The translations under genes and the position numbers were made by a program. From positions 248,001-312,000 of the forward strand of contig NZ_CP044399.1 in NCBI RefSeq assembly GCF_008931805.1: a stretch of DNA of 64,000 bases. Direction: 5' to 3'. This stretch comes from Moritella marina ATCC 15381 (GTDB lineage: Bacteria > Pseudomonadota > Gammaproteobacteria > Enterobacterales > Moritellaceae). A model generated the notes under the pieces. The model had not been told where the DNA came from. It saw only the letters and a list, made by a program, of their open reading frames with translations, and made no database searches. This document shows, piece by piece, positions 9,042-17,290 of this stretch (its first letter is position 1; the number at the start of each line of letters is the position of its first letter).

Positions 9042-9096
9042 GAATAAAGAATAAAGAATAAAGAATAAAGAATAAAGAATAAAGAATAAAGAATAA
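9042..9096 (+). repeat. heptamer tandem repeat (GAATAAA), seven units plus a partial
   Basis: Seven perfect copies of GAATAAA run from 9042 to 9090, followed by GAATAA (9091-9096). The array sits between two hairpins in the gap between fadE and the convergent pykA. It is a simple-sequence tract prone to copy-number change by slippage. No coding role is apparent: the minus-strand open frame across it merely repeats the periodic sequence. Confidence 0.97.
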
Positions 9097-9097
9097 G

Positions 9098-9132
9098 AAA
9101 CCGAGGCTATATAAAATAGACTCGGTTTTTTT
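9098..9132 (+). terminator. intrinsic terminator between fadE and pykA
   Basis: AAACCGAG (9098-9105) pairs with CTCGGTTT (9121-9128) around a 15-base loop and leads into a T7 run (9126-9132), the standard form of a rho-independent terminator for fadE. The gap 8994-9198 otherwise holds only the AT-rich hairpin and the heptamer array. Confidence 0.75.
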
Positions 9133-9198
9133 ATGCCTGTTCATTTTATACAAATTAACGGCATTAATTCATACCGTTAACCTTGCCGATAAACTGAC

Positions 9199-10635
9199 TT
9201 ATTTAACGGTTAGGATCTTGCTGGTATTGGTTGAACCAACCGTGTCCATTTTATCACCTAGCGTTAGCAAAATAATATCACCTGCTTTAACTTGGCCTGT
9301 TTCTTTTAGTACCGCGTAAGTCCCTTCAACGATTTGCTCTTGTGATAATCCTTCAGTGTTAAACTGTAAAGGTGTTACACCACGGTATAATGCCGTTGCG
9401 TTTAACGTCTTCTGATGTGGAGACAATGAGAAAATAGGTAAACCTGAACTGATGCGAGACATCAATAACGGTGTGGTACCTGATTCACTTAATGCTACAA
9501 TTGCTTTAACACCTGCTAGGTGGTTAGCTGCATACATAGTCGACATGGCAATTGTTTCTTCGATTGAGTCGAATGTGTAATCAATACGGTGATTCGATAC
9601 ATTAACGCTTGGATGCGTCTCTGCGCCTAAGCACACTTCAGCCATAGCCTTAACTGTTTCGACGGGGAAATCACCCGCAGCAGTCTCTGCAGACAGCATT
9701 ACCGCATCGGTACCATCAAGTACCGCATTTGCCACGTCCATTACTTCAGCACGTGTTGGCATTGGGCTAGTGATCATTGATTCCATCATTTGCGTAGCCG
9801 TGATCACAACGCGGTTATATTTACGTGATAAGTTGATTAATGATTTTTGTACACCAACCAAGGCTGCATCACCAATTTCAACACCTAAGTCACCGCGCGC
9901 AACCATGATTGCATCCGATGCTAGGATGATTTCTTTCATTGTTTCTTTTGTTGCAACCGTTTCTGCACGCTCAACTTTGGCACAAATTTTTGCATTTGAG
10001 CCTGCAGCACGTACGAGTTCACGCGCGTAATTAATATCAGCACCGTTACGTGGAAAAGAGACTGCAACGAAATCAACGTCAATTTTTGCCGCTGTAATAA
10101 TGTCTGCTTTGTCTTTATCTGTAAGCGCTTCAGCAGATAAACCACCGCCTTGCTTATTGATGCCTTTATTATTTGATAATGGACCTGCCACTGTGACTTC
10201 AGTGTGGATCTGTTGACCGTTAATTTCGATTACTTTTAATTGTACGCGACCATCATCTAATAACAGCACGTCACCGGCGAATACATCACTTGCTAGTTCA
10301 GGATAATCGATACTCACGCACTGGTTAGTACCCGCTGTTTTATCAAATGTTGCATCTAGGCAGAATTTGTCACCTAGGTTTAAATTAATTTTACCTTCAG
10401 CGAATTTAGATACACGGATTTTAGGGCCTTGAAGATCACCTAAAATAGCCACGTGTTTGTTATGTTTTTTGGCAATCGCACGTACATCTTCTGCGCGTTT
10501 AATATGGTCTTCGGCGTTACCATGAGAAAAGTTCATACGTACCATATTGGCACCAGCAAGAATAATTTTTTCTAGATTATTATCACGATCAGTTGCTGGA
10601 CCTAAAGTGGTTACAATTTTAGTACGACGTAACAT
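9199..10635 (-). CDS. pykA: pyruvate kinase, PykA type
   Basis: PykA (478 residues) transfers phosphate from phosphoenolpyruvate to ADP, the last step of glycolysis, in the cytoplasm. The barrel domain begins at the N-terminus with [20 protein letters not shown] and [10 protein letters not shown], is interrupted by the B domain (about 70-170), and carries the catalytic lysine in CAKVERAE and the signature [17 protein letters not shown] followed by [11 protein letters not shown] and [15 protein letters not shown]. The C-terminal allosteric domain ends with [12 protein letters not shown]. It follows E. coli PykA (AMP-activated) more closely than PykF. GGAGT precedes ATG 10635. It is downstream of hexR on the same strand but separated by a terminator, so it probably has its own promoter, with a possible HexR half-match near 10651. 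Confidence 0.95.
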   Translation of the reverse strand: MLRRTKIVTTLGPATDRDNNLEKIILAGANMVRMNFSHGNAEDHIKRAEDVRAIAKKHNKHVAILGDLQGPKIRVSKFAEGKINLNLGDKFCLDATFDKTAGTNQCVSIDYPELASDVFAGDVLLLDDGRVQLKVIEINGQQIHTEVTVAGPLSNNKGINKQGGGLSAEALTDKDKADIITAAKIDVDFVAVSFPRNGADINYARELVRAAGSNAKICAKVERAETVATKETMKEIILASDAIMVARGDLGVEIGDAALVGVQKSLINLSRKYNRVVITATQMMESMITSPMPTRAEVMDVANAVLDGTDAVMLSAETAAGDFPVETVKAMAEVCLGAETHPSVNVSNHRIDYTFDSIEETIAMSTMYAANHLAGVKAIVALSESGTTPLLMSRISSGLPIFSLSPHQKTLNATALYRGVTPLQFNTEGLSQEQIVEGTYAVLKETGQVKAGDIILLTLGDKMDTVGSTNTSKILTVK

Positions 10636-10650
10636 AATGACTCCATATGA

Positions 10651-10662
10651 GTAATGAGATTA
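10651..10662 (-). promoter_or_regulatory. possible HexR site upstream of pykA
   Basis: GTAATGAGATTA contains TAAT-N3-ATTA, the core of the HexR palindrome TGTAAT-N3-ATTACA, 16-27 bases upstream of the pykA start. The outer bases are poor, so this is only a weak match, noted because pykA is an established HexR target in Shewanella. Confidence 0.3.
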
Positions 10663-10775
10663 TTTATTTGTGTTGTTTAAGCGTTGTCAGACAAAAGGTA
10701 GTCTTCAATAGTTTTAGTATGCAAAGGATTGATGACGCTTTGGTGACAATAAATTAAAAGAGCGATAGGGATATA

Positions 10776-10803
10776 AAAATGGCCACGTATGAGTGGCCAT
10801 TTT
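10776..10803 (-). terminator. intrinsic terminator of hexR
   Basis: An 11-base perfect stem, AAAATGGCCAC (10776-10786) with GTGGCCATTTT (10793-10803), closes a 6-base loop. On the minus strand it ends in TTTTTAT, directly after the hexR stop. It separates hexR from pykA transcription. Confidence 0.85.
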
Positions 10804-10807
10804 GGTA

Positions 10808-11656
10808 TTAATCTATTTTATTGAAGCGTGAATCTTTGATTGCTGATTTCACTTTCTTCAAATTTTCGCGGAATTTATCACCACGGCGTAATGTGAAGCC
10901 GGTTGCGAGTACATCGACCAGTACTAATTGCGCAACACGTGATGCCATTGGCATATATACGTCGGTATCTTCCATCACATCAAGTGAAATAACTAAATTA
11001 GAATATTCCGCTAACGGTGAATCTTGTGCTGTAATACCAATAACGATGGCATCATTTTCACGTGCTAGTTTTGCCACATCAACCATACTCTTAGTACGGC
11101 CTGTGTGTGAGAACAATACTACGACTGAATCTTCAGTACTGTTAATGACGCTCATGCGTTGCATCATGATGTCATCAAAACAAATCACGGGTACGTTGAA
11201 ACGGAAAAACTTGTTTTCCGCATCACGTGCAACCGATGCTGAAGCACCTAAACCAAAGAACGAGATCTGCTTTGATTGGATTAATAGATCAACCGCTTTA
11301 TTAATCACTTCTGGATCTAGGCTGTTTTTTGCTGAGTCTAAGTGCGCAATTGTCGTTTCAAATATTTTTTGTGTGTAAACTTCTGGACCATCGTTGGCCT
11401 CTACGTTTCTGTTTACGTACGGCGTACCGTTCGCCAAGCTCTGCGCTAAATGCAGTTTAAAATCAGGGTAGCCTTTGGTATCTAAACGGCGGCAAAAACG
11501 ATTTACAGTCGGTTCACTGACATCTGCAACTTTAGCAAGTGTCGCAATACTTGAATGAATAGCAGATTGCGGAGATTCTAGAATAACATCAGCAACCTTT
11601 TTTTCAGACTTACTGAATATTTCTAAATTTTGGATTATTTTTTCGAGCATACTCAT
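10808..11656 (-). CDS. hexR: RpiR-family transcriptional regulator HexR
   Basis: HexR (282 residues) is a cytoplasmic regulator of central carbon metabolism; in related bacteria it binds 2-keto-3-deoxy-6-phosphogluconate and controls glycolytic, Entner-Doudoroff and gluconeogenic genes. The N-terminal RpiR helix-turn-helix (about 1-77) shows SEKKVADVILESPQSAIHSS and KVADVSEPTVNRFCRRLDTKGYPDFK. The C-terminal SIS sugar-phosphate domain (about 125-265) shows QISFFGLGASASVARDAENK and VVLFSHTGRTKSMVDVAKLA. Length and neighbouring pykA match HexR of Vibrio and Shewanella. It is monocistronic, ending in its own terminator, and diverges from sdaA across 370 bases that contain a good HexR-like palindrome. 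Confidence 0.92.
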   Translation of the reverse strand: MSMLEKIIQNLEIFSKSEKKVADVILESPQSAIHSSIATLAKVADVSEPTVNRFCRRLDTKGYPDFKLHLAQSLANGTPYVNRNVEANDGPEVYTQKIFETTIAHLDSAKNSLDPEVINKAVDLLIQSKQISFFGLGASASVARDAENKFFRFNVPVICFDDIMMQRMSVINSTEDSVVVLFSHTGRTKSMVDVAKLARENDAIVIGITAQDSPLAEYSNLVISLDVMEDTDVYMPMASRVAQLVLVDVLATGFTLRRGDKFRENLKKVKSAIKDSRFNKID

Positions 11657-12026
11657 GATATTTTCCTGGCAAGCTCCGCAATGGGCGCATGATGAAAGTG
11701 ATTAAGATAAATGCGAATCTATAGCGGCATTATAAACCTTACTGAATATTTATTACGTCAATTATGTAAAAAATATGAACTAAGTCGAACTATTATTACA
11801 TTTTTTAATTATTTTTAGCATAGTTAAACGGCCTTTTGTGATTTTATTACAATGAAAATGGCCTGGACAGCACAAATATAGCGCGAATGCTGCCTTTGTC
11901 GGCAGAGAATATGTAGGTTTATAACTAATTATGGTCGTAATATATTTTCAATAAAGTAATAAAATTGCATCAACAATCATGTGCTATACCTACAGTAAGT
12001 CTTATTCATTAATTAGGGAGCATTTT
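11657..12026. other. divergent control region between hexR and sdaA
   Basis: This 370-base, AT-rich gap holds the divergent promoters of hexR and sdaA and one clear palindrome (11837-11851, listed separately). The sdaA ribosome binding site AGGGAG lies at 12015-12020. A TGTAAAAAATATGA stretch near 11765 is a weaker HexR-like half site. I see no small gene or RNA. Confidence 0.6.
11837..11851. promoter_or_regulatory. candidate HexR operator
   Basis: TGTGATTTTATTACA differs by a single base from the consensus palindrome TGTAATwwwATTACA described for HexR. It lies 180 bases upstream of hexR and 175 upstream of sdaA, so it could serve autoregulation, control of serine degradation, or both. Confidence 0.55.
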
Positions 12027-13394
12027 ATGATCAGTACCTTTGACATGTTTAGTATTGGGATCGGGCCATCTAGCTCGCATACTGTTGGCCCTATGCGCGC
12101 TGCATTTGATTTTTTACAGCACCTTAAAGCGCTCGATAATCGACAATCGATAGTCAGCATTAATGTAGCTTTGTTTGGATCGTTAGGGCAAACAGGGGTT
12201 GGTCATGGCAGCGATATCGCCGTTATTTTAGGTTTAGCGGGTCATGAACCGGATCGTATCGATTCAGAACTAGTCCCCTCGATCTTATCGACCATCGAAG
12301 CAGATCAGGGGATTAACTTAGCCGATATTGGTTTTGTGCCTTTTTCGCGTACTGAGAACATCATATTACATCAACGTAAAACCTTGTCTTACCACAGTAA
12401 CGGCATGACTATCACGGCATTGAGTAGCGATGATACCTTACTCAGCAAGACTTATTATTCTATTGGTGGCGGTTTTATTCTTGATCATGACCATATAGAT
12501 AAACCTTTAGAAGAAAATGCACAGACGCCAGCTAAATATAAATTTGATAGTGCTGAAGAGCTACTTGCTACGTGCCGTGCAAACGGTTTGTCGATTGCTA
12601 AGCTGATGTATGAGAATGAGCGCCAATTAAATACTGATGCTGTTATCGATGAGAAACTATTAGCACTACACGATATTATGGTCGATTGTATTCAACGAGG
12701 TTGTCGAAATGACGGTATCTTACCGGGCGGCTTAAATGTGCGCCGTCGAGCCCCCGGACTGTTTGAGAAGTTACAAGCGCCGGAAGCTAAAGATGATACC
12801 TTCCACGGCATGGATTTCGTCAACATGTATGCGATGGCGGTGAATGAAGAAAATGCCGCAGGCGGACGCGTGGTGACAGCGCCGACCAATGGCGCTGCAG
12901 GCATTATTCCTGCCGTCATGTATTTTTATGATCAATTCGTGAGTCCGTTAACGGAAGACAAAATTAAAACCTATCTACTTACTTGTGCAGCAATCGGTAC
13001 CTTATATAAGAAAAACGCCTCTATTTCTGGTGCTGAAGTTGGCTGTCAGGGGGAAGTTGGTGTCGCTTGCTCTATGGCCGCTGCTGGATTGACTGCCATT
13101 AGAGGTGGCACGTTAGAGCAAGTTGAGCATGCAGCTGAGATTGGCATGGAGCATAACTTGGGCTTAACGTGTGATCCTGTTGCAGGTTTAGTGCAGATCC
13201 CATGTATCGAACGTAATGCGATTGGCGCGGTGAAAGCGATTAATGCCTCGCGTATGGCGCGTATGGGCACTGGCGATCACAAAGTATCACTTGATCAGGT
13301 GATTAAAACGATGAAAGCGACGGGTGATGATATGAAAAATAAATATAAGGAAACGTCGAAAGGGGGTCTAGCGATTAATGTAACGGTTTGTTGA
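12027..13394 (+). CDS. sdaA: L-serine dehydratase (L-serine ammonia-lyase), iron-sulfur type, copy 1
   Basis: This 455-residue single-chain enzyme converts L-serine to pyruvate and ammonia with an oxygen-sensitive [4Fe-4S] cluster. The N-terminal beta domain begins [20 protein letters not shown]; the C-terminal alpha domain carries [20 protein letters not shown] and [20 protein letters not shown], with cluster cysteines in GCQGE, TCDP and IPCIE. Length equals E. coli SdaA/SdaB. ATG 12027 is chosen over an upstream in-frame ATG at 11979 because AGGGAG lies directly before it and the family begins here. It diverges from hexR, which suggests control with pyruvate metabolism. A second copy lies at 44502-45893; the two differ throughout, so they are paralogues rather than a recent duplication. 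Confidence 0.93.
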   Translation: MISTFDMFSIGIGPSSSHTVGPMRAAFDFLQHLKALDNRQSIVSINVALFGSLGQTGVGHGSDIAVILGLAGHEPDRIDSELVPSILSTIEADQGINLADIGFVPFSRTENIILHQRKTLSYHSNGMTITALSSDDTLLSKTYYSIGGGFILDHDHIDKPLEENAQTPAKYKFDSAEELLATCRANGLSIAKLMYENERQLNTDAVIDEKLLALHDIMVDCIQRGCRNDGILPGGLNVRRRAPGLFEKLQAPEAKDDTFHGMDFVNMYAMAVNEENAAGGRVVTAPTNGAAGIIPAVMYFYDQFVSPLTEDKIKTYLLTCAAIGTLYKKNASISGAEVGCQGEVGVACSMAAAGLTAIRGGTLEQVEHAAEIGMEHNLGLTCDPVAGLVQIPCIERNAIGAVKAINASRMARMGTGDHKVSLDQVIKTMKATGDDMKNKYKETSKGGLAINVTVC

Positions 13395-13431
13395 GCTAAA
13401 GGACGATATAAAGTTTTTGTACGCAGTATTG

Positions 13432-13860
13432 CTACGACTTAAACGTCATACCAAGTGTAGAGAACGAACCTCGAGTACGGCCTAACTTGTCATAAGTGAT
13501 ATTGTTACGTGAGCGACTGCGGATAATAGTATCACCTAGTCGTTTGGTATTACGTAAATTGAGCTCTATCAGCTTGCCGTTAATATCGTTTAATTCTTGG
13601 CATTGAGTGAGTTCGGTTTCAATTTGTTGTTTTTGCGGGAGATAGGTCGATAGTAATTCTGCAGCATCAGCATGCTGGCTGATTTTGACATCAAGTTCGG
13701 CAATGTGTGTTATTTGCTGTTGTTTATCTTGACTGATCTTTTCTAAAGCTGTGACATCACGTGACTCTAACGCCGATTTTTCAGCCGTTAGTAGAGCCAT
13801 TAATTGTTCTACATAAGATACTTGTAAACCAAGTAATTCAGGTAACGTTTTTATTGTCAT
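13432..13860 (-). CDS. flgN: flagellar export chaperone FlgN
   Basis: FlgN (142 residues) is a cytoplasmic chaperone for the hook-filament junction proteins FlgK and FlgL before export. The protein is all helical: an N-terminal helix (LLGLQVSYVEQLMALLTAEKSALESRD), a middle coiled segment, and a C-terminal part with NLRNTKRLGDTIIRSRSRN, the amphipathic substrate-binding region. It has low sequence conservation, as usual for FlgN, and is identified mainly from length, helix pattern and position 20 bases after flgM. It converges with sdaA across 37 bases with no clear hairpin between them. Confidence 0.85.
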   Translation of the reverse strand: MTIKTLPELLGLQVSYVEQLMALLTAEKSALESRDVTALEKISQDKQQQITHIAELDVKISQHADAAELLSTYLPQKQQIETELTQCQELNDINGKLIELNLRNTKRLGDTIIRSRSRNNITYDKLGRTRGSFSTLGMTFKS

Positions 13861-13880
13861 CTCTATCTATAGTGCACTGG

Positions 13881-14195
13881 TTATGCGAGTAAAGTTTCGA
13901 AGTTAGACATATTCTTTGCTAATTTATTGGCATCAACTTGATAGCTGCCATCAGCAATGGCTTTTTTCAAACTTTCTACTTTAGACTCGTTAACGGGTGT
14001 ACCTTGAGCTAAATCATGTTCCATAGCGGTCAAACTTTTGGCTTGTGATGTGATGTTAACCGAGTCACCTTGCGCGATCCGTTGCGGTGAAGTTTGCGTC
14101 GCATTATCACCACTTACGTTGGCTTTTTGCTGCGTACTTCTCGCTTGATCAAGCTGGAGACTACGATTATTTAAATTGGTTAAGTTTATGGCCAT
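13881..14195 (-). CDS. flgM: anti-sigma-28 factor FlgM
   Basis: FlgM (104 residues) binds and holds FliA (sigma-28) until the hook is complete, then is exported. The N-terminal half is polar and disordered (Gln/Ser/Asn-rich). The conserved C-terminal part from about residue 44 (DSVNITSQAKSLTAMEHDLA, then NESKVESLKKAIADGSYQVD and ANKLAKNMSNFETLLA) is the sigma-binding region. It is transcribed with flgN from a sigma-28 promoter at 14235-14261 and probably also by readthrough from flgA, giving the usual feedback in which FliA drives its own inhibitor. Confidence 0.92.
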   Translation of the reverse strand: MAINLTNLNNRSLQLDQARSTQQKANVSGDNATQTSPQRIAQGDSVNITSQAKSLTAMEHDLAQGTPVNESKVESLKKAIADGSYQVDANKLAKNMSNFETLLA

Positions 14196-14234
14196 TTCTC
14201 TACCTATTGCATAGTAAACAGGTGTACTAAAATA

Positions 14235-14261
14235 TTATCGACCCTTGATAATAAAACTTTA
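14235..14261 (-). promoter_or_regulatory. sigma-28 promoter of flgM-flgN
   Basis: On the minus strand the sequence reads TAAA-N15-GTCGATAA, one base from the FliA consensus TAAA-N15-GCCGATAA with exact spacing. It ends 40 bases before the flgM start codon. Confidence 0.8.
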
Positions 14262-14268
14262 GCATAAT

Positions 14269-14970
14269 TTAATAGTTTATTTGGATAATGCCTGCTGCTT
14301 GGACAATACCTGAAACGATTCGTTTCGATTTTGTGTTGCGCACATTGATTTTGTCGCCAAGCACGCCATTAGACAAAGCTACACCAGCTGTTTTTACAGT
14401 TAAATTTCCCACTGAGCTGGTAATTGTAACGCTTTCCCCTTTACACACAAGACAAATATCCCGTGTTGAGATCATTTGCCCACTCGAAAGTTGGCGTTTT
14501 AGGCGTGCTCTATTTACAAAGGCCAAGTCAGATATATAACCCGAGCGTAATAATACCCGGTTCATATAATCTATTTTAGTATTGTTTTTAGTTAATAGGC
14601 TACCTTTTGATAATGGTCGGTTACTGACCACGACTGGCACTAGTCGAATAATCTTTACCGGTACATGAAGTTGCCAATTATCAGTATTATCACAACGTAT
14701 TCTAACGGTTGCAGAGCGTTGTAAGCTTTTATTACCGACTAATTCCGCGGCCATGTTACCTTCGCACTGAGTTACTGTTATCCTGCGATCAATTTTAGTG
14801 ACTTCTATGCTGACTCTTTCATTCTCGTTACTAAATAGTTGCGCTTTGATAAAAGATTCCGCAAACTCTTCAAGAACTTGATGTTTATCTGTTTTTGCGT
14901 ACGCATATGGTAAATGGCTTGCTAAACTTAAGCTGTATAAGAATAGCAATGAGAAAAAATATTTAAACAT
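14269..14970 (-). CDS. flgA: flagellar P-ring assembly chaperone FlgA
   Basis: FlgA (233 residues) is a periplasmic chaperone that helps FlgI form the P ring. An N-terminal signal peptide (FKYFFSLLFLYSLSLASHLP) probably ends after AYA near residue 25. The body contains the SAF domain in the second half: VVSNRPLSKGSLLTKNNTKID, then RLKRQLSSGQMISTRDICL and a C-terminal VGNLTVKTAGVALSNGVLGD followed by GIVQAAGIIQI. Two cysteines near residue 170 (CLVC) are an unusual feature. It is upstream of flgM-flgN on the same strand, and a sigma-54-like element lies 116 bases before it. The divergent cheV promoter overlaps its 5' end. Confidence 0.92.
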   Translation of the reverse strand: MFKYFFSLLFLYSLSLASHLPYAYAKTDKHQVLEEFAESFIKAQLFSNENERVSIEVTKIDRRITVTQCEGNMAAELVGNKSLQRSATVRIRCDNTDNWQLHVPVKIIRLVPVVVSNRPLSKGSLLTKNNTKIDYMNRVLLRSGYISDLAFVNRARLKRQLSSGQMISTRDICLVCKGESVTITSSVGNLTVKTAGVALSNGVLGDKINVRNTKSKRIVSGIVQAAGIIQINY

Positions 14971-14990
14971 TTAGGTTTCTAAGCCGATAT
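14964..14990 (+). promoter_or_regulatory. sigma-28 promoter of cheV
   Basis: TAAA (14964-14967), 15 bases, then GCCGATAT (14983-14990), one base from the FliA consensus with exact spacing. It overlaps the first codons of divergent flgA and lies about 150 bases upstream of cheV. Confidence 0.75.
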
Positions 14991-15085
14991 AAGATTAAAG
15001 GTTACGTATAAAGTGATTTGAGGGCCAATTTTTTGACTTCTTTATACCGTAAACGACAATATAACTGGATAATACAGTGGTAAGA

Positions 15086-15100
15086 GCAATATTTAAGCCA
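15086..15100 (-). promoter_or_regulatory. candidate sigma-54 promoter of flgA
   Basis: The minus strand reads TGGCTT-N5-TTGC, with the essential GG and GC dinucleotides at correct spacing but AC of TGGCAC replaced by TT. It lies 116 bases upstream of flgA, consistent with sigma-54 control of flgA in polar flagellar systems. Confidence 0.5.
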
Positions 15101-15137
15101 CTTTGATGATAATAGCTACTTTAGCTGAGGATGAATA

Positions 15138-16073
15138 ATGGCAGGATTACTTGATACGGTCAATCAACGCACACAACTCGTGGGGCAAAACCGTCTAGAA
15201 CTACTTATGTTTCGCTTAAACGGACGTCAGCGTTTCGGCATCAATGTATTTAAAGTGAAAGAAGTACTGCAATGCCCACCATTAACGATCTTACCTAAGC
15301 TAAATAGTGTTGTGCGAGGGGTTGCACATATCCGTGGGCAAACGATTTCGGTTATCGACTTGAGTTTAGCGACAGGCGGTCGTCCTATCCAGGATCTGAG
15401 TAAAGCATTTATCATTATCTCGGAATATAACCGTTCTGTGCAAGGGTTTTTAGTCTCAAGCGTTGAGCGTATTATTAACATTAACTGGGAATCAATTTTA
15501 CCACCGCCAAAAGGGACTGGTCGTTTTAGCTACTTAACGGCTGTGACTGAAGTTGATAATGAACTGGTTGAAGTACTCGATGTGGAAAAAATTCTCCATG
15601 AAGTTGCGCCAGTTAGCATGGAAATTAGTGACGAAGTACTAGAGACGGTTTCTGATATTGATAAAACTGCTATCGAGAAAGTGATTTTAGTTGTGGACGA
15701 TTCAAGTGTTGCTCGAAATCAGATCAAGAAAGCTGTGTCAGATCTTGGTTTCAAGATTGTACTGGCTAAAGATGGCCGTGATGGCTTGAATAAGTTACGT
15801 GAAATGGCTGTTAATGGACCGATTTCAGAGCAGGTTGCGTTAATGATTTCAGATATCGAAATGCCAGAAATGGATGGTTATACACTCACGGCAGAAGTGA
15901 GAAATGACTCGTCATTAAATGATTTATATATTATTTTACACACATCATTAAGTGGTGTGTTCAATCAGGCGATGGTTGCTAAAGTTGGCGCAAATGACTT
16001 TATTGCTAAATTTAACCCTGATGAACTTGCTGGTGCAGTATTGAAAGCGTTAAAAGCAGCGGATCCTAGCTAG
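15138..16073 (+). CDS. cheV: chemotaxis protein CheV
   Basis: CheV (311 residues) couples chemoreceptors to the CheA kinase and adds a phosphorylatable receiver domain used in adaptation. The N-terminal CheW-like domain spans about 12-165 (FRLNGRQRFGINVFKVKEVL, VRGVAHIRGQTISVIDLSLA). The C-terminal receiver spans about 185-305, with the acidic pair in VILVVDDSSVARNQIKKAV, the phospho-acceptor Asp in LMISDIEMPEMDGYTL, and Thr/Lys positions in ILHTSLSG and FIAKFNPDEL. GAGG precedes ATG 15138. It starts a cheV-cheR unit driven by the sigma-28 promoter at 14964, placing chemotaxis expression late in the hierarchy. Confidence 0.95.
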   Translation: MAGLLDTVNQRTQLVGQNRLELLMFRLNGRQRFGINVFKVKEVLQCPPLTILPKLNSVVRGVAHIRGQTISVIDLSLATGGRPIQDLSKAFIIISEYNRSVQGFLVSSVERIININWESILPPPKGTGRFSYLTAVTEVDNELVEVLDVEKILHEVAPVSMEISDEVLETVSDIDKTAIEKVILVVDDSSVARNQIKKAVSDLGFKIVLAKDGRDGLNKLREMAVNGPISEQVALMISDIEMPEMDGYTLTAEVRNDSSLNDLYIILHTSLSGVFNQAMVAKVGANDFIAKFNPDELAGAVLKALKAADPS

Positions 16074-16140
16074 GTGAACTACTATGTCGAATAAATAGTC
16101 GAATACAAATGTTTTTAGATTTAAAGTTGAGTAAAAAATA

Positions 16141-16965
16141 GTGCAAACATTGTCAAATGAAGTATATACCCGCTTTAGTGAATTCCTTGAGATTCAGTGC
16201 GGTATTGTATTAGGGCAAAATAAACAATATTTAGTTAAGAGTCGTTTGTTGCCACTATTGGCAAAACATAAGATGAGTAATTTAACTGAGCTAGTACAGA
16301 AATCGATGACCATGTTAGCGCGTGATTTACGCAATGATGTTATTGATGCGATGACGACGAATGAAACGCTATGGTTTCGTGACGTTTATCCGTTTGAGTA
16401 TTTACAAGCTAAGATCTTACCTGAATTTATTAATAAAGGTCAGCCGGTAAAAATATGGTCAGCGGCATCATCGTCTGGTCAAGAACCGTTTTCGATTGCG
16501 ATGTCTGCGATTGAAACACAGGATAGAATTAAGCGCATAGGCAAACCTAATGTACAAATTGTAGGTACGGATATTTCGCCGACCATGATTAAGCACTGTA
16601 AAGAAGGGATCTATGATCGCCTCGCGCTTGGTCGTGGTTTATCGCCTGAACGTAAACGTCAGTTCTTCAGTATATTGCCTGATGACAAAATGAAGGTGAA
16701 TCGTGAGGTTCAGCAATTAACTTCATTTCGTGAAATCAATTTGTTAGAAAGTTATGCCTTGTTGGGCAAATTTGACATCATTTTTTGCCGAAATGTACTC
16801 ATTTACTTTTCACCAAAGATTAAAAGTCAGATATTGAATCAATTTGCAGCATCCTTAAAACCGGGTGGTTATTTATTTTTAGGCGCATCAGAATCGTTAA
16901 CAGGTCTAACTGATAAATTTGAAATGGTTCGTTGTAATCCAGGTATTGTTTACAAGCTTAAATAA
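16141..16965 (+). CDS. cheR: chemotaxis protein methyltransferase CheR
   Basis: CheR (274 residues) methylates glutamates of chemoreceptors with S-adenosylmethionine, opposing CheB. An N-terminal helical domain (about 1-75, YTRFSEFLEIQCGIVLGQNK) precedes the Rossmann methyltransferase domain with TTNETLWFRD, KIWSAASSSGQEPFSIAM (SAM loop), IVGTDISPTMIKHCKEGIYD and DIIFCRNVLIYFSP. It begins with GTG and has no strong ribosome binding site, suggesting translation linked to cheV 67 bases upstream. Location beside flgA and flgB, apart from the main che operon, is usual for polar flagellar loci. Confidence 0.94.
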   Translation: MQTLSNEVYTRFSEFLEIQCGIVLGQNKQYLVKSRLLPLLAKHKMSNLTELVQKSMTMLARDLRNDVIDAMTTNETLWFRDVYPFEYLQAKILPEFINKGQPVKIWSAASSSGQEPFSIAMSAIETQDRIKRIGKPNVQIVGTDISPTMIKHCKEGIYDRLALGRGLSPERKRQFFSILPDDKMKVNREVQQLTSFREINLLESYALLGKFDIIFCRNVLIYFSPKIKSQILNQFAASLKPGGYLFLGASESLTGLTDKFEMVRCNPGIVYKLK

Positions 16966-17138
16966 TTTACCTTGCGATGAGTTACCGTATGAACATGGAT
17001 GTTCATTTATTGGCGCTAACTAACCGAAATACTGCGTCAAAAAATTGTGTCACAACGATTTTTCTCCCTCCCTTCATCTTGGTTGACTCTACCTCCCTTG
17101 TGATACTCCCTTGTGGCGCTCTCTTTAATAATCGGCAA

Positions 17139-17175
17139 AAAATTTAAGTTGTTGTTTTTAATTAACTTAAATTTT
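17139..17175. repeat. 12-base inverted repeat upstream of the flgB promoter
   Basis: AAAATTTAAGTT (17139-17150) and AACTTAAATTTT (17164-17175) match perfectly around 13 bases. It could end cheR transcription or be a binding site for a flagellar activator such as FlrC or FlrA, since it lies 35 bases upstream of the -24 element. The sequence does not decide between these. Confidence 0.6.
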
Positions 17176-17210
17176 ATTTGTCAATAATGCTTATTCTCTA
17201 ATGTCTTTTA

Positions 17211-17225
17211 TGGCACACATGTTGC
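17211..17225 (+). promoter_or_regulatory. sigma-54 promoter of flgBCDE
   Basis: TGGCAC-ACATG-TTGC matches the -24/-12 consensus exactly, 65 bases before flgB. Confidence 0.9.
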
Positions 17226-17290
17226 TTTATCCTTTATATCATCGTAATTATCATGCGATTGATTACGATATAAATGTTTAGGAGGCGTTC

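Larger units (their letters stand above)
16966..17290. other. intergenic region between cheR and flgB
   Basis: These 325 bases contain a pyrimidine-rich stretch with CTCCCTTGTG twice (17093-17102, 17106-17115), the inverted repeat 17139-17175 and the sigma-54 promoter 17211-17225. The flgB ribosome binding site AGGAG lies just before ATG 17291. No gene is visible. Confidence 0.7.

Noticed and set aside
9042-9096. Possible CRISPR-like repeat
   Set aside because: Units of 7 bases are contiguous with no spacers, and no cas genes are present.
8935-9153. Minus-strand open frame with repeated ILYSLFF
   Set aside because: It is the translation of the GAATAAA heptamer array and overlaps the fadE end and both hairpins; no ribosome binding site, so not a gene.
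11979-12026. Upstream start extending the first serine dehydratase by 16 residues
   Set aside because: The extension is not family-like and AGGAG-type ribosome binding sequence lies directly before ATG 12027.
17093-17115. CTCCCTTGTG direct repeat before flgB
   Set aside because: Only two copies in a pyrimidine-rich stretch, with no known matching element; too little to call a site.
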